In this document: positions 6,592-14,854 of the stretch, piece by piece
Layout: every line of letters starts with the position of its first letter
How positions within the stretch are numbered: the first letter of the stretch is position 1
Virus record (IMG/VR): IMGVR_UViG_3300009181_000328
Span: 1-24,229 of that record
Strand: one strand, 5' to 3'
From: a virus
Length of the DNA: 24,229 nucleotides
The notes under the pieces: model-generated
Told to the model about the DNA's origin: nothing
Seen by the model: the letters and a program-made list of their open reading frames with translations, nothing else
The model's database searches: none
Position numbers and translations under genes: made by a program

Positions 6592-7013
6592 AAGCGGTAG
6601 GGGTTTGGTTCCGTAGTCATGCCACTGGCAGATACCTGTATCTCATGAGATCTGATGCCAAGCATCCGGGTGCATGGGGCTTGCCAGGTGGCAAGGTAGA
6701 GACCGGAGAAACCTTGTTGGGCGGCATGGAACGCGAGTGTGTGGAAGAACTGGGCAGCATGCCTGACTACTTGCGATTGATCCCATTAGAAAAATTCACA
6801 TCCACGGACAATGCATTTGAATATCACACCTGGGTGTGTATTGTTGATAGGGAGTTTGTGCCTGTGTTGAATCACGAACACTTGGGCTATGCTTGGTTAG
6901 ACGGTGGACACTGGCCCAAGCCCATGCATCCGGGACTGTGGAGCACAGTGAATCTCGAAGCTGTGCAACAAAAAATCGAAGCAGTTGAACGCAGTTTTCA
7001 GCCTGCGAAATAA
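6573..7013 (+). CDS. Nudix hydrolase
   Basis: A 146-residue protein with a complete Nudix box at residues 40-62: G40, then E46, R54-E55, E58-E59 and G61 (GKVETGE...RECVEELGS), matching GX5EX7REUXEEXGU. E58 and E59 should bind the catalytic magnesium. Nudix enzymes hydrolyse nucleoside diphosphates linked to another group, for example oxidised dNTPs, ADP-ribose, NADH or RNA caps. T4 has a Nudix protein (NudE) of similar size but the substrate here cannot be read. The ATG at 6573 lies inside the end of the gp15-like gene (19-base overlap), downstream of AGGCGG at about 10 bases. Its stop is three bases from the stop of the convergent giant fibre gene, with no terminator between. Confidence 0.9.
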   Translation: MEPCTLKAVGVWFRSHATGRYLYLMRSDAKHPGAWGLPGGKVETGETLLGGMERECVEELGSMPDYLRLIPLEKFTSTDNAFEYHTWVCIVDREFVPVLNHEHLGYAWLDGGHWPKPMHPGLWSTVNLEAVQQKIEAVERSFQPAK

Positions 7014-7016
7014 CTG

Positions 7017-10000
7017 TTACAATCTTCCAACCAATATTTCGATAACGCCGGCAACACCGGTGTGATCCTGCACAGCTTTACCAAGTATGGATCCCGGCGC
7101 TGGATTGGATTCTGATCTAGCAGCACCATTGCCGGCGCTGACCATCATGTCTCCTCGACGCACTGTACCGACCACACTGCATGGCACACGACCTATCAGC
7201 GCCACTGCGGTAGGGTGATTGGCTTGTAAATCACTGTTCATCAAGTGAGCAGGATCTGTAGATACCACACCGATTATTCTGGTGCTCATGTCACTATCGC
7301 TTAGTGTAATTTCTTCCGAGCCGCCAAACTCAAGCACTGTTCCGGGTGTGTAGTAAGCGTCAGCTGCATACATCTCGGCCAAGTCAGCATATTGTGCCGA
7401 TGTTGCCTTGGCAAACACAGTATTGAACACAGCGCCGCTGGCACCAATATTACCAGTACCTGTTGTGGCAGCATTGTTGATGGCTGTGGTCGCATTGTTG
7501 ATGGTCAGGCCAGTCAGCGTACCCAAGCTGGTGATATTGCCTTGTGCTGCTGTGGTCACTGTGCCTGCTGTGGTTGCACTGCCTGCTGAACCAGATACAC
7601 TACCATTTATAGTTGCTGATACAGTCAAGCCAGTCAATGTACCCACACTGGTGATATTGCCCTGTGCTGCTGTGGTCACTGTGCCTGCCGTTGTGGCCGA
7701 TGTGGCCGATGGAACTGTGCCAGTTACGTTGGCACCTGGAATACTTGTAAGTCCTGCACCCGATCCATTGAATTGGCTTCCAGTCACAGTGCTGGTTACT
7801 GATACTGTGGTACCTGTGTGTGTGGTTGCATTCACATTGGCACCACCTAACACATTGCCACCCGAGATATTACCGGTCACTGCCAAACTGGTCAGTGTGC
7901 CCACACTGGTGATATTGGTCTGTGCTGCTGTGGTCAATGTACCCACGATACTGGTACCACTCAAGTTGCCACTGGTTATGTTGCCAGTAACCGCTAAACT
8001 GCCCAGTGTTCCAACTGAGGTGATATTGGTCTGTGCTGCCGTGGTCAAGGTGCCCACGATGCTAGTACCTGACAGATTGCCACTGGTTATGTTTCCTGTC
8101 ACTGCTAAACTAGTTAGGGTACCAACTGAAGTGATGTTGCCTTGTGCTGCTGTGGTCACAGTTCCTGCCGTTGTGGCCGATGTAGCCAGTGGAACTGTAC
8201 CTGTTACGTTGGCACCTGGAATACTGGTCAATCCTGCACCTGATCCGTTGAATTGACTTCCTGTTACAGTGCTGGTCACACTCACAGTGGTACCTGTGTG
8301 AGTGGTAGCATTCACGTTGGCACCACCTAACACATTACCGCCTGTGATATTACCGGTTACATTCAAACTACCTAATGTACCCACTGAGGTTATGTTGGTT
8401 TGTGCTGCGGTAAGCAAGGTGCCCACGATGCTAGTACCTGACAGGTTGCCACTGGTGATGTTGCCAGTAACTGCCAAACTGGTCAGTGTGCCCACACTGG
8501 TGATATTGGTCTGTGCTGCTGTGGTCAAGGTGCCCACGATGCTAGTACCTGACAGGTTGCCACTGGTGATGTTGCCAGTAACTGCCAAACTGCCCAGTGT
8601 TCCAACTGAGGTGATGTTGCCTTGTGCTGCACCACTCACAGTGGCAGCATAGCCAGATGTATTAACACTTAACGTACCAGTTACGTTGGCAGCAGGAATT
8701 GAAGTTAGGCCTGCGCCTGATCCGTTGAATTGGCTTGCAGTGACAGCACCAGTTGATGATATCAATCCACCTGTGAGCAAATTACCACTTGTGGTATTGC
8801 CGGTCACTGCCAGGCTGCCTAGAGTTCCCAAGCTGGTGATATTGGTCTGTGCTGCTGTGGTCAGCGTACCCACAATGCTGGTACCTGACAGGTTGCCGCC
8901 ACTAATATTACCAGTCACAGCCAAACTGGTCAATGTACCAACACTGGTAATATTACCCTGAGCTGCTGTGGTCACCGTGCCTGCCGTTGTGGCCGATGGC
9001 ACAGTGCCAGTTACGTTGGCGCCAGGAATTGAAGTCAATCCAGCACCAGATCCATTGAATTGGCTTCCAGTAACTGTGCTTGTTGCACTGATTAATCCGC
9101 CTGTTAAAATATTACCGCCGGTGATGTTACCAGTGGCGCTATAACTTCCGGCGGTGCTTGATCCACTGCCCAGACTTAAAGAAGTAGCACTAAGTGCCGC
9201 TGCGGATATGATGTTACCGCCGTTTATATTGCCAGTCACACTCACTGTGGTACCTGTGTGTGTGGTTGCATTCACATTGGCACCACCTAACACATTGCCA
9301 CCCGAGATATTACCGGTCACCGCCAAACTGCCCAGAGTACCTACCGAGGTGATGTTAGTTTGTGCTGCTGTGGTCAATGTACCCACGATACTGGTACCAC
9401 TCAAGTTGCCACCACTAATATTGCCAGTTGCAGATACTATGCCAGAAGTGGTTAGGTTGCCGCCAATCACATTGGCAGTTGCACTCAAGGTGGTAGCATT
9501 GACCACGTTGGCTCCGCTGATGTTGCCACCGGATCCTGCTGTTATGATGTTGCCACCGGTGATGTTAGCACTTACTGAGACTGTAGTACCCGATAGCAAT
9601 ACAGCATTCACATTGGCTCCACCCAGCACGTTGCCACCTGAGATGTTGCCTGTGGCCGATATTGCACCACCTGTTATCAAGTTGCCAGTAGTGGTATTGC
9701 CAGTCACGCTCAAACTTGCCAATGTGCCAACTGTGGTAGCTGCTACTCCTGTGAGCAGTGATCCATTACCAATATAGTAGTTGCCAGTGATGTTGCCTGT
9801 GACACTTACGATGCCACCGGTGTTGATGTTGGCGCCAGTGATGTTGCCTGTGGCACTTACGATGCCACCGGTGTTGATGTTAGCACCACTGATGTTGCCT
9901 GTGACAGCCAGACTGGTCAATGTGCCCACTGACGTGATATTGGTCTGTGCTGCTGTGGTCAGTGTGCCCACGATACTTGTGCCACTCAAGTTACCACCAG

Positions 10001-13000
10001 TGATGTTACCAGTTACCGAGACTGTGGTACCTGTGTGTGTGGTTGCATTCACATTGGCTCCACCTAACACATTACCACCGGTGATATTACCAGTTACCGA
10101 AACTGTGGTACCTGTATGTGTGGTTGCATTCACATTGGCGCCGCCCAGGATGTTGCCACCAGTGATATTGCCTGTTGCACTTACCAAGCCACCTGTATTG
10201 ATATTGGCACCAGTTACATTGCCCGAAGCTGACATCAATCCAGCAACGCCGGCACCATTGGACACTGTCCAAATATTACCGGTGCTGTTGTAGGTTAATG
10301 TAGCATATTCAGCGCCAACTGGACCAACTCCAATGCCACCACCGTTGGCAGCGGCCGCAGTAGCAGCATTATTGGCCATGTTGATTACCAAATCATTTGT
10401 GGTGATTGTATTGGAATCAATATAAGTTACATTGCCAGTAACGCTCAAGTTACCTTGAATAATTACCGCACCAGTGTTACCAGCAGCAGCAGGATCAATT
10501 GTGATTATGTTATCACTTGAACTGATTGTATTGCCTGTCAATGACAGTGTGCCAAAGGTGGCATTGCCACCTGTGATGTTGCCAGTTACTGAAACTGTGG
10601 TACCTGTGTGAGTTGTGGCATTCACATTGGCACCACCCAGCACATTACCGCCTGTGATGTTGCCAGTTACTGAAACTGTGGTACCTGTGTGAGTTGTGGC
10701 ATTCACATTGGAACCACCCAGCACATTACCGCCTGTGATATTGCCGGTCACATTCAAACTGCCCAATGTGCCCACTGCGGTAATATTGGTCTGTGTGGCA
10801 GTGATTATTGTACCTGCAATGCTTCCACCTACTGTGAGGTTGCCGCCAGTGATATTACCAGTTGAACTGATCACGCCGGCTGTGAGCAAATTACCACCAG
10901 TGGTATTACCAGTCACAGCCAAGCTGGTCAGTGTGCCCACACTAGTAATATTGGTCTGTGCAGCAGTGGTCAATGTGCCCACGATGCTGGTACCTAACAG
11001 ATTGCCACCTGTAATATTGCCTGTGGCACTAATAAGACCGCTGGTCAAGATGTTGGCGCTGGCCGATACTGTGCCAGGAGTTGTTAGATTACCGCCAGCA
11101 ATGTTTGCAGTGACATTGAGTGCTGACACCACATTTGAGCTCAAGCTCAATCCTGCGGCATTTAGATTAGCGCCGGTGATGTTGCCATAGGCGCTTATGG
11201 TACCACGGGTGATACCTGTACCAACTCTTAGATCTTCAGCAATAGCAGTGTTTGTGGTAACAACATTTCCAACAGTGGTGACGTTGCCACCAATCACATT
11301 GCCTGCGGCCGAAATAGAGTTGGTAGATAACAACACACCCGAAACTGCAATATTGCCGCCGGTGATGTTGCCACTACCTGTTACTACACCAGTGCTAAAA
11401 TATACACTACCATTAAACGCCGCGCCATTAACATTGCCGCCGGTGCTGATTTGAGTCCCGACTCCGCCGGCCAATATATTGCCGCCTGTGATGTTGCCGG
11501 TTGCGCTAATTAATCCTCCGGTTACTAAATTACCGCCAATGACATTGGCAGTTGCGCTGACATTGCCGCCAGTTAAGATGTTGCCGGTTGCACTTACGAT
11601 ATTACCAACAACAAGATTGCCAACACCTGGGCCATTACTAACAGTTAAATTACCAACTTGTGCATCACCAGTGCCAAGTAATCCGAATATACCAAACAGA
11701 ATGTTGCCAGCGGTGATGTTGCCACTGGTTGATATCGGGTTTGTTCCAAATGCTGCCAAGTTAGCTGCCACGTTGGCATTACCGTATGTTGCTGGTAATC
11801 CGGTTAGTTGAGATCCGTTACCCAGGAAATAATTTCCAGTTATATTGCCTGTGGTGCTGTAGCTTGCAGCAGTTGATGCACCTGTAGTGATAGTTGCGCC
11901 ACCGGTGATGATATTGCCACCCGTGACGTTGCCAGTGGCGCTGTAGCTTGCGGCAGTTGAAGTACCAGATGAACTGATCCCGCCTGTGATAATGTTACCA
12001 CCGGTGATGTTGCCTGTGGTTAATATTGGGTTTGAGCCAAATGCTGCCAGATTAGCTGCCACGTTGGCATTGCCATAACCGGCTGCAATACCCGTCAGCT
12101 GAGATCCGTTACCGATAAAGTAGTTGCCCGTGACGTTACCAGTGGCACTTACGATTCCGCCTGTTAATATGTTTCCGCCGGTTGCATTACCTGTCACCGC
12201 TAAACTGATCAATGTGCCCACGCTGGTGATATTGGTCTGTGCTGCTGTGGTCAAAGTACCCACAATGCTGGTGCCTGACAGATTGCCGCCAGTGATGTTA
12301 CCTGTTACTGATACAGTGGCACCTGTATGTGTGGTAGCATTTACATTGGCACCACCAAGAATGTTGCCTGCTGTGATATTGCCACTGGTTGATATGGGAT
12401 TTGAGCCAAATGCTGCTAGATTAGCTACAACATTGGCATTGCCATATGTGGCTGCAAGGCCGGTCAGTTGAGATCCGTTACCGATAAAAAAGTTGCCGGT
12501 TACGTTACCTGTTGCTAGCACTATGCCGGCAGTGGTTAGGTTGCCGCCAATCACATTGGCAGTTGCACTCAACGTGGTACTGTTAATTACATTGGCTCCG
12601 CTGATGTTGCCACCGGATCCTGTTGTTACGATGTTGCCACCGGTGATATTGCCAGTTGCACTTACCAGGCCGGCTGTTAATACATTTCCACCAGTGACAT
12701 TACCGGTACTACTTACAATTCCGGCTGTTAGTAAATTTCCACTTGTGGCATTGCCTGTGACTGTTAAACTGCCTAACGTACCCACTGAAGTGATATTGGT
12801 CTGTGCTGCTGTGGTCAGTGTGCCCACGATGCTGGTACCACTTAGGTTACCGCCAGTGATGTTACCGGTTACTGATACAGTGGCACCTGTGTGTGTGGTT
12901 GCATTCACATTAGCACCACCTAGTATGTTGCCACCAGTGATGTTACCAGTTACCGAAACTGTGGTACCTGTATGTGTGGTTGCATTCACATTGGCACCAC

Positions 13001-14792
13001 CTAGGATATTACCACCAGTGATGTTACCGCTGGTGGATATTGGGTTTGAGCCAAATGCTGCCAAGTTAGCTGCCACGTTGGCATTGCCATAACCGGCTGC
13101 AATACCCGTCAGCTGAGAGCCATTACCGATAAAAAAGTTGCCGGTGATATTGCCCGTGGCACTCACAATGCCAGCAGTTAAGATGTTGCCGCCGGTGACG
13201 TTGGCACTGACTGAAACAGTGGTACCTGTATGAGTTGTGGCGTTGACATTGGCACCACCTAGGATATTACCACCAGTGATATTGCCACTTGTGGATATTG
13301 GGTTTGAGCCAAATGCTGCCAAGTTAGCTGCCACATTGGCATTGCCATATGTGGCTGCAATACCCGTCAGCTGAGAGCCATTACCGATAAAAAAGTTGCC
13401 GGTGATATTGCCGGTTGTGCTGACTGGATTTGTGCCCAATGCAGCCAAGTTGGCAACAACATTGGCGTTGCCGTAACTGGCAGCAATACCTGTCAGCTGA
13501 GATCCATTGCCAATAAAGAAATTGCCGGTTACATTACCGGTTGATGATACAATGCCAGCAGTTAATATATTACCACCAGAGATGTTGCCGGTTACCGCTA
13601 CGGTGCCCAACGTACCCACTGAGGTTATATTGGTCTGTGCTGCTGTGGTCAGGGTACCCGCAATACTGGCGCCGCTGAGGTTGCCACCGGTTATATTACC
13701 TGTTGCACTTATCACACCACCTGTCAATACATTGCCGCCGGTGACATTGGCACTGACTGAAACTGTGGTACCTGTATGTGTGGTAGCATTCACGTTGGCG
13801 CCGCCTAACACATTACCACCAGTGATGTTACCAGTCACTGCTAGACTAGTCAATGTGCCCACTGAGGTAACATTGGTCTGTGCTGCTGTGGTCAGGGCAC
13901 CCGCGATACTGGTGCCTGAGAGATTGCCACCTGTGATGTTGCCGGTGGTGGATACTGGATTGGTTCCAAGTGCTGCCAAGTTGGCCACCACATTGGCATT
14001 GCCATATGCGGCTGCAAGACCGGTAAGTTGTGATCCATTGCCAACAAAGTAGTTGCCAGTGATATTGCCTGTGGTTGATACAGGATTAGTGCCAAATGCT
14101 GCCAAGTTGGCAGCCACGTTGGCATTGCCGTATGGAGTAAGAGTTCCGGCGCCGGATATCACTGAAGTCTGTCCTGATTCATTTACAAAAACAATGCTGG
14201 TACTGTTGGCACTGATACTGGCGTTGCCTAAGAAAAGAGAATTGTTTGAAAGATAAAGATCGTTAAATGCAGCAGTTGGGCTACCTAGATTATAGGTGAT
14301 ATTAGCTGTTGGAATTATGTTGGCTTTGACAACAATATTAGCCGGAGTAAAAACTGCTATATTGCTAACACCACCCACGCCCACGGAAACATTGCTATTG
14401 GCCGCTACACTCACATTGCTGTTGCCGTTGATAATTGATGTTCCGCCGCCACCGGCAGAGATGCCAGTCAGTTGAGATCCGTTACCTACAAAATATGTTG
14501 AGTAAACTGTATCGAATCGAACATTGGCGGTACCGATATCATACACCGCATCAATGCCGGGCACAATTGTGCTGTTGGCCTGAATGTTGCCAACACCATT
14601 GCCTGCCAGTACCAAATTGTTATTTGTCCCAATCACACCAATGGTGTTTCCGGAGATCACCACATTACTATCTACAGGTCCTGCTGCATATATTTCGGAA
14701 AAATTTTCATTTACTGCGGTAAATGCATCGCGTAATGACTCGCCGGTGCCATCATTTGTTGTGTTACCGGTGTTGATGATCTGTTGTGCCAT
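7017..14792 (-). CDS. Giant repetitive tail fibre / adhesin (2591 aa)
   Basis: N-terminus MAQQIINTGNTTNDGTGESL followed by FTAVNENFSEIYAAG is the opening used by many virion-attached fibre proteins of marine T4-like phages. From residue about 215 to 2455 it is built from shuffled modules: a 27-residue unit GNITGGNVLGGANVNATTHT..., a 37-residue unit GNLSGTSIVGTLTTAAQTNI..., and a unit with GNGSQLTGI. Residues 2456-2591 are a separate domain (QYADLAEMYAADAYYTPGTV, ISTDPAHLMN-like, GRVP, MMVSAGNG, VGRL) shared with the 1322-residue neighbour. The composition (Gly, Asn, Thr, Ser, Val, Ala) and short period suggest a long fibrous beta structure, probably trimeric, ending in a receptor-binding or maturation domain. 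The ATG at 14790-14792 follows an AGGA in a hairpin. A candidate late box stands 22 bases upstream. Function as fibre is well supported, receptor unknown. Confidence 0.88.
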   Translation of the reverse strand: MAQQIINTGNTTNDGTGESLRDAFTAVNENFSEIYAAGPVDSNVVISGNTIGVIGTNNNLVLAGNGVGNIQANSTIVPGIDAVYDIGTANVRFDTVYSTYFVGNGSQLTGISAGGGGTSIINGNSNVSVAANSNVSVGVGGVSNIAVFTPANIVVKANIIPTANITYNLGSPTAAFNDLYLSNNSLFLGNASISANSTSIVFVNESGQTSVISGAGTLTPYGNANVAANLAAFGTNPVSTTGNITGNYFVGNGSQLTGLAAAYGNANVVANLAALGTNPVSTTGNITGGNLSGTSIAGALTTAAQTNVTSVGTLTSLAVTGNITGGNVLGGANVNATTHTGTTVSVSANVTGGNVLTGGVISATGNITGGNLSGASIAGTLTTAAQTNITSVGTLGTVAVTGNISGGNILTAGIVSSTGNVTGNFFIGNGSQLTGIAASYGNANVVANLAALGTNPVSTTGNITGNFFIGNGSQLTGIAATYGNANVAANLAAFGSNPISTSGNITGGNILGGANVNATTHTGTTVSVSANVTGGNILTAGIVSATGNITGNFFIGNGSQLTGIAAGYGNANVAANLAAFGSNPISTSGNITGGNILGGANVNATTHTGTTVSVTGNITGGNILGGANVNATTHTGATVSVTGNITGGNLSGTSIVGTLTTAAQTNITSVGTLGSLTVTGNATSGNLLTAGIVSSTGNVTGGNVLTAGLVSATGNITGGNIVTTGSGGNISGANVINSTTLSATANVIGGNLTTAGIVLATGNVTGNFFIGNGSQLTGLAATYGNANVVANLAAFGSNPISTSGNITAGNILGGANVNATTHTGATVSVTGNITGGNLSGTSIVGTLTTAAQTNITSVGTLISLAVTGNATGGNILTGGIVSATGNVTGNYFIGNGSQLTGIAAGYGNANVAANLAAFGSNPILTTGNITGGNIITGGISSSGTSTAASYSATGNVTGGNIITGGATITTGASTAASYSTTGNITGNYFLGNGSQLTGLPATYGNANVAANLAAFGTNPISTSGNITAGNILFGIFGLLGTGDAQVGNLTVSNGPGVGNLVVGNIVSATGNILTGGNVSATANVIGGNLVTGGLISATGNITGGNILAGGVGTQISTGGNVNGAAFNGSVYFSTGVVTGSGNITGGNIAVSGVLLSTNSISAAGNVIGGNVTTVGNVVTTNTAIAEDLRVGTGITRGTISAYGNITGANLNAAGLSLSSNVVSALNVTANIAGGNLTTPGTVSASANILTSGLISATGNITGGNLLGTSIVGTLTTAAQTNITSVGTLTSLAVTGNTTGGNLLTAGVISSTGNITGGNLTVGGSIAGTIITATQTNITAVGTLGSLNVTGNITGGNVLGGSNVNATTHTGTTVSVTGNITGGNVLGGANVNATTHTGTTVSVTGNITGGNATFGTLSLTGNTISSSDNIITIDPAAAGNTGAVIIQGNLSVTGNVTYIDSNTITTNDLVINMANNAATAAAANGGGIGVGPVGAEYATLTYNSTGNIWTVSNGAGVAGLMSASGNVTGANINTGGLVSATGNITGGNILGGANVNATTHTGTTVSVTGNITGGNVLGGANVNATTHTGTTVSVTGNITGGNLSGTSIVGTLTTAAQTNITSVGTLTSLAVTGNISGANINTGGIVSATGNITGANINTGGIVSVTGNITGNYYIGNGSLLTGVAATTVGTLASLSVTGNTTTGNLITGGAISATGNISGGNVLGGANVNAVLLSGTTVSVSANITGGNIITAGSGGNISGANVVNATTLSATANVIGGNLTTSGIVSATGNISGGNLSGTSIVGTLTTAAQTNITSVGTLGSLAVTGNISGGNVLGGANVNATTHTGTTVSVTGNINGGNIISAAALSATSLSLGSGSSTAGSYSATGNITGGNILTGGLISATSTVTGSQFNGSGAGLTSIPGANVTGTVPSATTAGTVTTAAQGNITSVGTLTSLAVTGNISGGNLSGTSIVGTLTTAAQTNITSLGTLGSLAVTGNTTSGNLLTGGLISSTGAVTASQFNGSGAGLTSIPAANVTGTLSVNTSGYAATVSGAAQGNITSVGTLGSLAVTGNITSGNLSGTSIVGTLTTAAQTNITSVGTLTSLAVTGNITSGNLSGTSIVGTLLTAAQTNITSVGTLGSLNVTGNITGGNVLGGANVNATTHTGTTVSVTSTVTGSQFNGSGAGLTSIPGANVTGTVPLATSATTAGTVTTAAQGNITSVGTLTSLAVTGNITSGNLSGTSIVGTLTTAAQTNITSVGTLGSLAVTGNITSGNLSGTSIVGTLTTAAQTNITSVGTLTSLAVTGNISGGNVLGGANVNATTHTGTTVSVTSTVTGSQFNGSGAGLTSIPGANVTGTVPSATSATTAGTVTTAAQGNITSVGTLTGLTVSATINGSVSGSAGSATTAGTVTTAAQGNITSLGTLTGLTINNATTAINNAATTGTGNIGASGAVFNTVFAKATSAQYADLAEMYAADAYYTPGTVLEFGGSEEITLSDSDMSTRIIGVVSTDPAHLMNSDLQANHPTAVALIGRVPCSVVGTVRRGDMMVSAGNGAARSESNPAPGSILGKAVQDHTGVAGVIEILVGRL
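7020..7427 (-). other. C-terminal domain of the 2591-aa fibre, shared with its paralogue
   Basis: Residues 2456-2591, non-repetitive. Conserved with residues about 1187-1322 of the other fibre: FNTVFAKAT, QYADLAEMY, GVVSTDPAHLMN, GRVP, GNG and a terminal VGRL are identical while intervening residues differ. The arrangement of strands after DLAEMY and PGTV recalls domains next to intramolecular chaperones or receptor-binding tips. No S74 peptidase Ser/Lys dyad was identified. Confidence 0.7.
7430..14150 (-). repeat. Modular DNA repeats inside the 2591-aa fibre gene
   Basis: Imperfect direct repeats with two clear periods: 111 bases (37 residues; compare 8421-8530 with 8532-8641) and 81 bases (27 residues; compare 10021 with 10102, and 10594 with 10675). 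About a dozen copies of each module are mixed in changing order with a longer GNGSQLTG unit. Many copies differ only by synonymous bases, so the array is a likely substrate for recombination within the gene and with the paralogue at 15270-18700. Confidence 0.85.
10245..10535 (-). other. Non-repetitive island in the 2591-aa fibre
   Basis: Around residues 1420-1515 the modules are interrupted by a single-copy stretch with VTYIDSNTITTNDLVINMAN, ANGGGIGVG and YNSTGNIWTVSNGAG. The same pattern (a strand naming a test basis, a run of NAA/AAA, GGGI.VG, then Y.S..N.W) is common in fibres of aquatic phages, so it is probably an inserted globular or trimerising module. Confidence 0.55.
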
Positions 14793-14797
14793 GTGGG

Positions 14798-14834
14798 TTC
14801 CTGAGTTTATGATATATTTACCATAACTCAGGAA
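14798..14834 (-). promoter_or_regulatory. Leader hairpin holding the Shine-Dalgarno of the 2591-aa fibre
   Basis: Arms 14798-14807 and 14825-14834 are perfectly complementary (10 bp); a further ATG/CAT triplet (14809-14811 with 14822-14824) pairs across a one-base bulge, leaving a 10-base AT loop. On the minus strand the 3' arm contains CAGGAA, the only Shine-Dalgarno, seven bases before the ATG. No U-run follows, so it is not a standard terminator for the upstream 1322-residue fibre gene. Confidence 0.65.
14815..14822 (-). promoter_or_regulatory. Candidate phage late promoter box GGTAAATA
   Basis: Identical octamer and identical 22-base distance to the ATG as the box before the gp13-like gene. 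It lies in the loop of the leader hairpin; transcripts initiated here would lack the 5' arm and therefore would not form the hairpin, whereas read-through from the upstream fibre gene would. Confidence 0.4.
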
Positions 14835-14854
14835 TTAGGATTGCACGGATCAGT

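Noticed and set aside
7408-14052. Long plus-strand open frames opposite the 2591-aa fibre (for example 7408-8256, 9154-9777, 12493-13092), rich in Pro, Val and Leu
   Set aside because: They are the reverse-complement reading of the GNITGGN and NVLGGANVNA repeats. The translations repeat with the same period, have no consistent start signals, and follow from the repeat composition.
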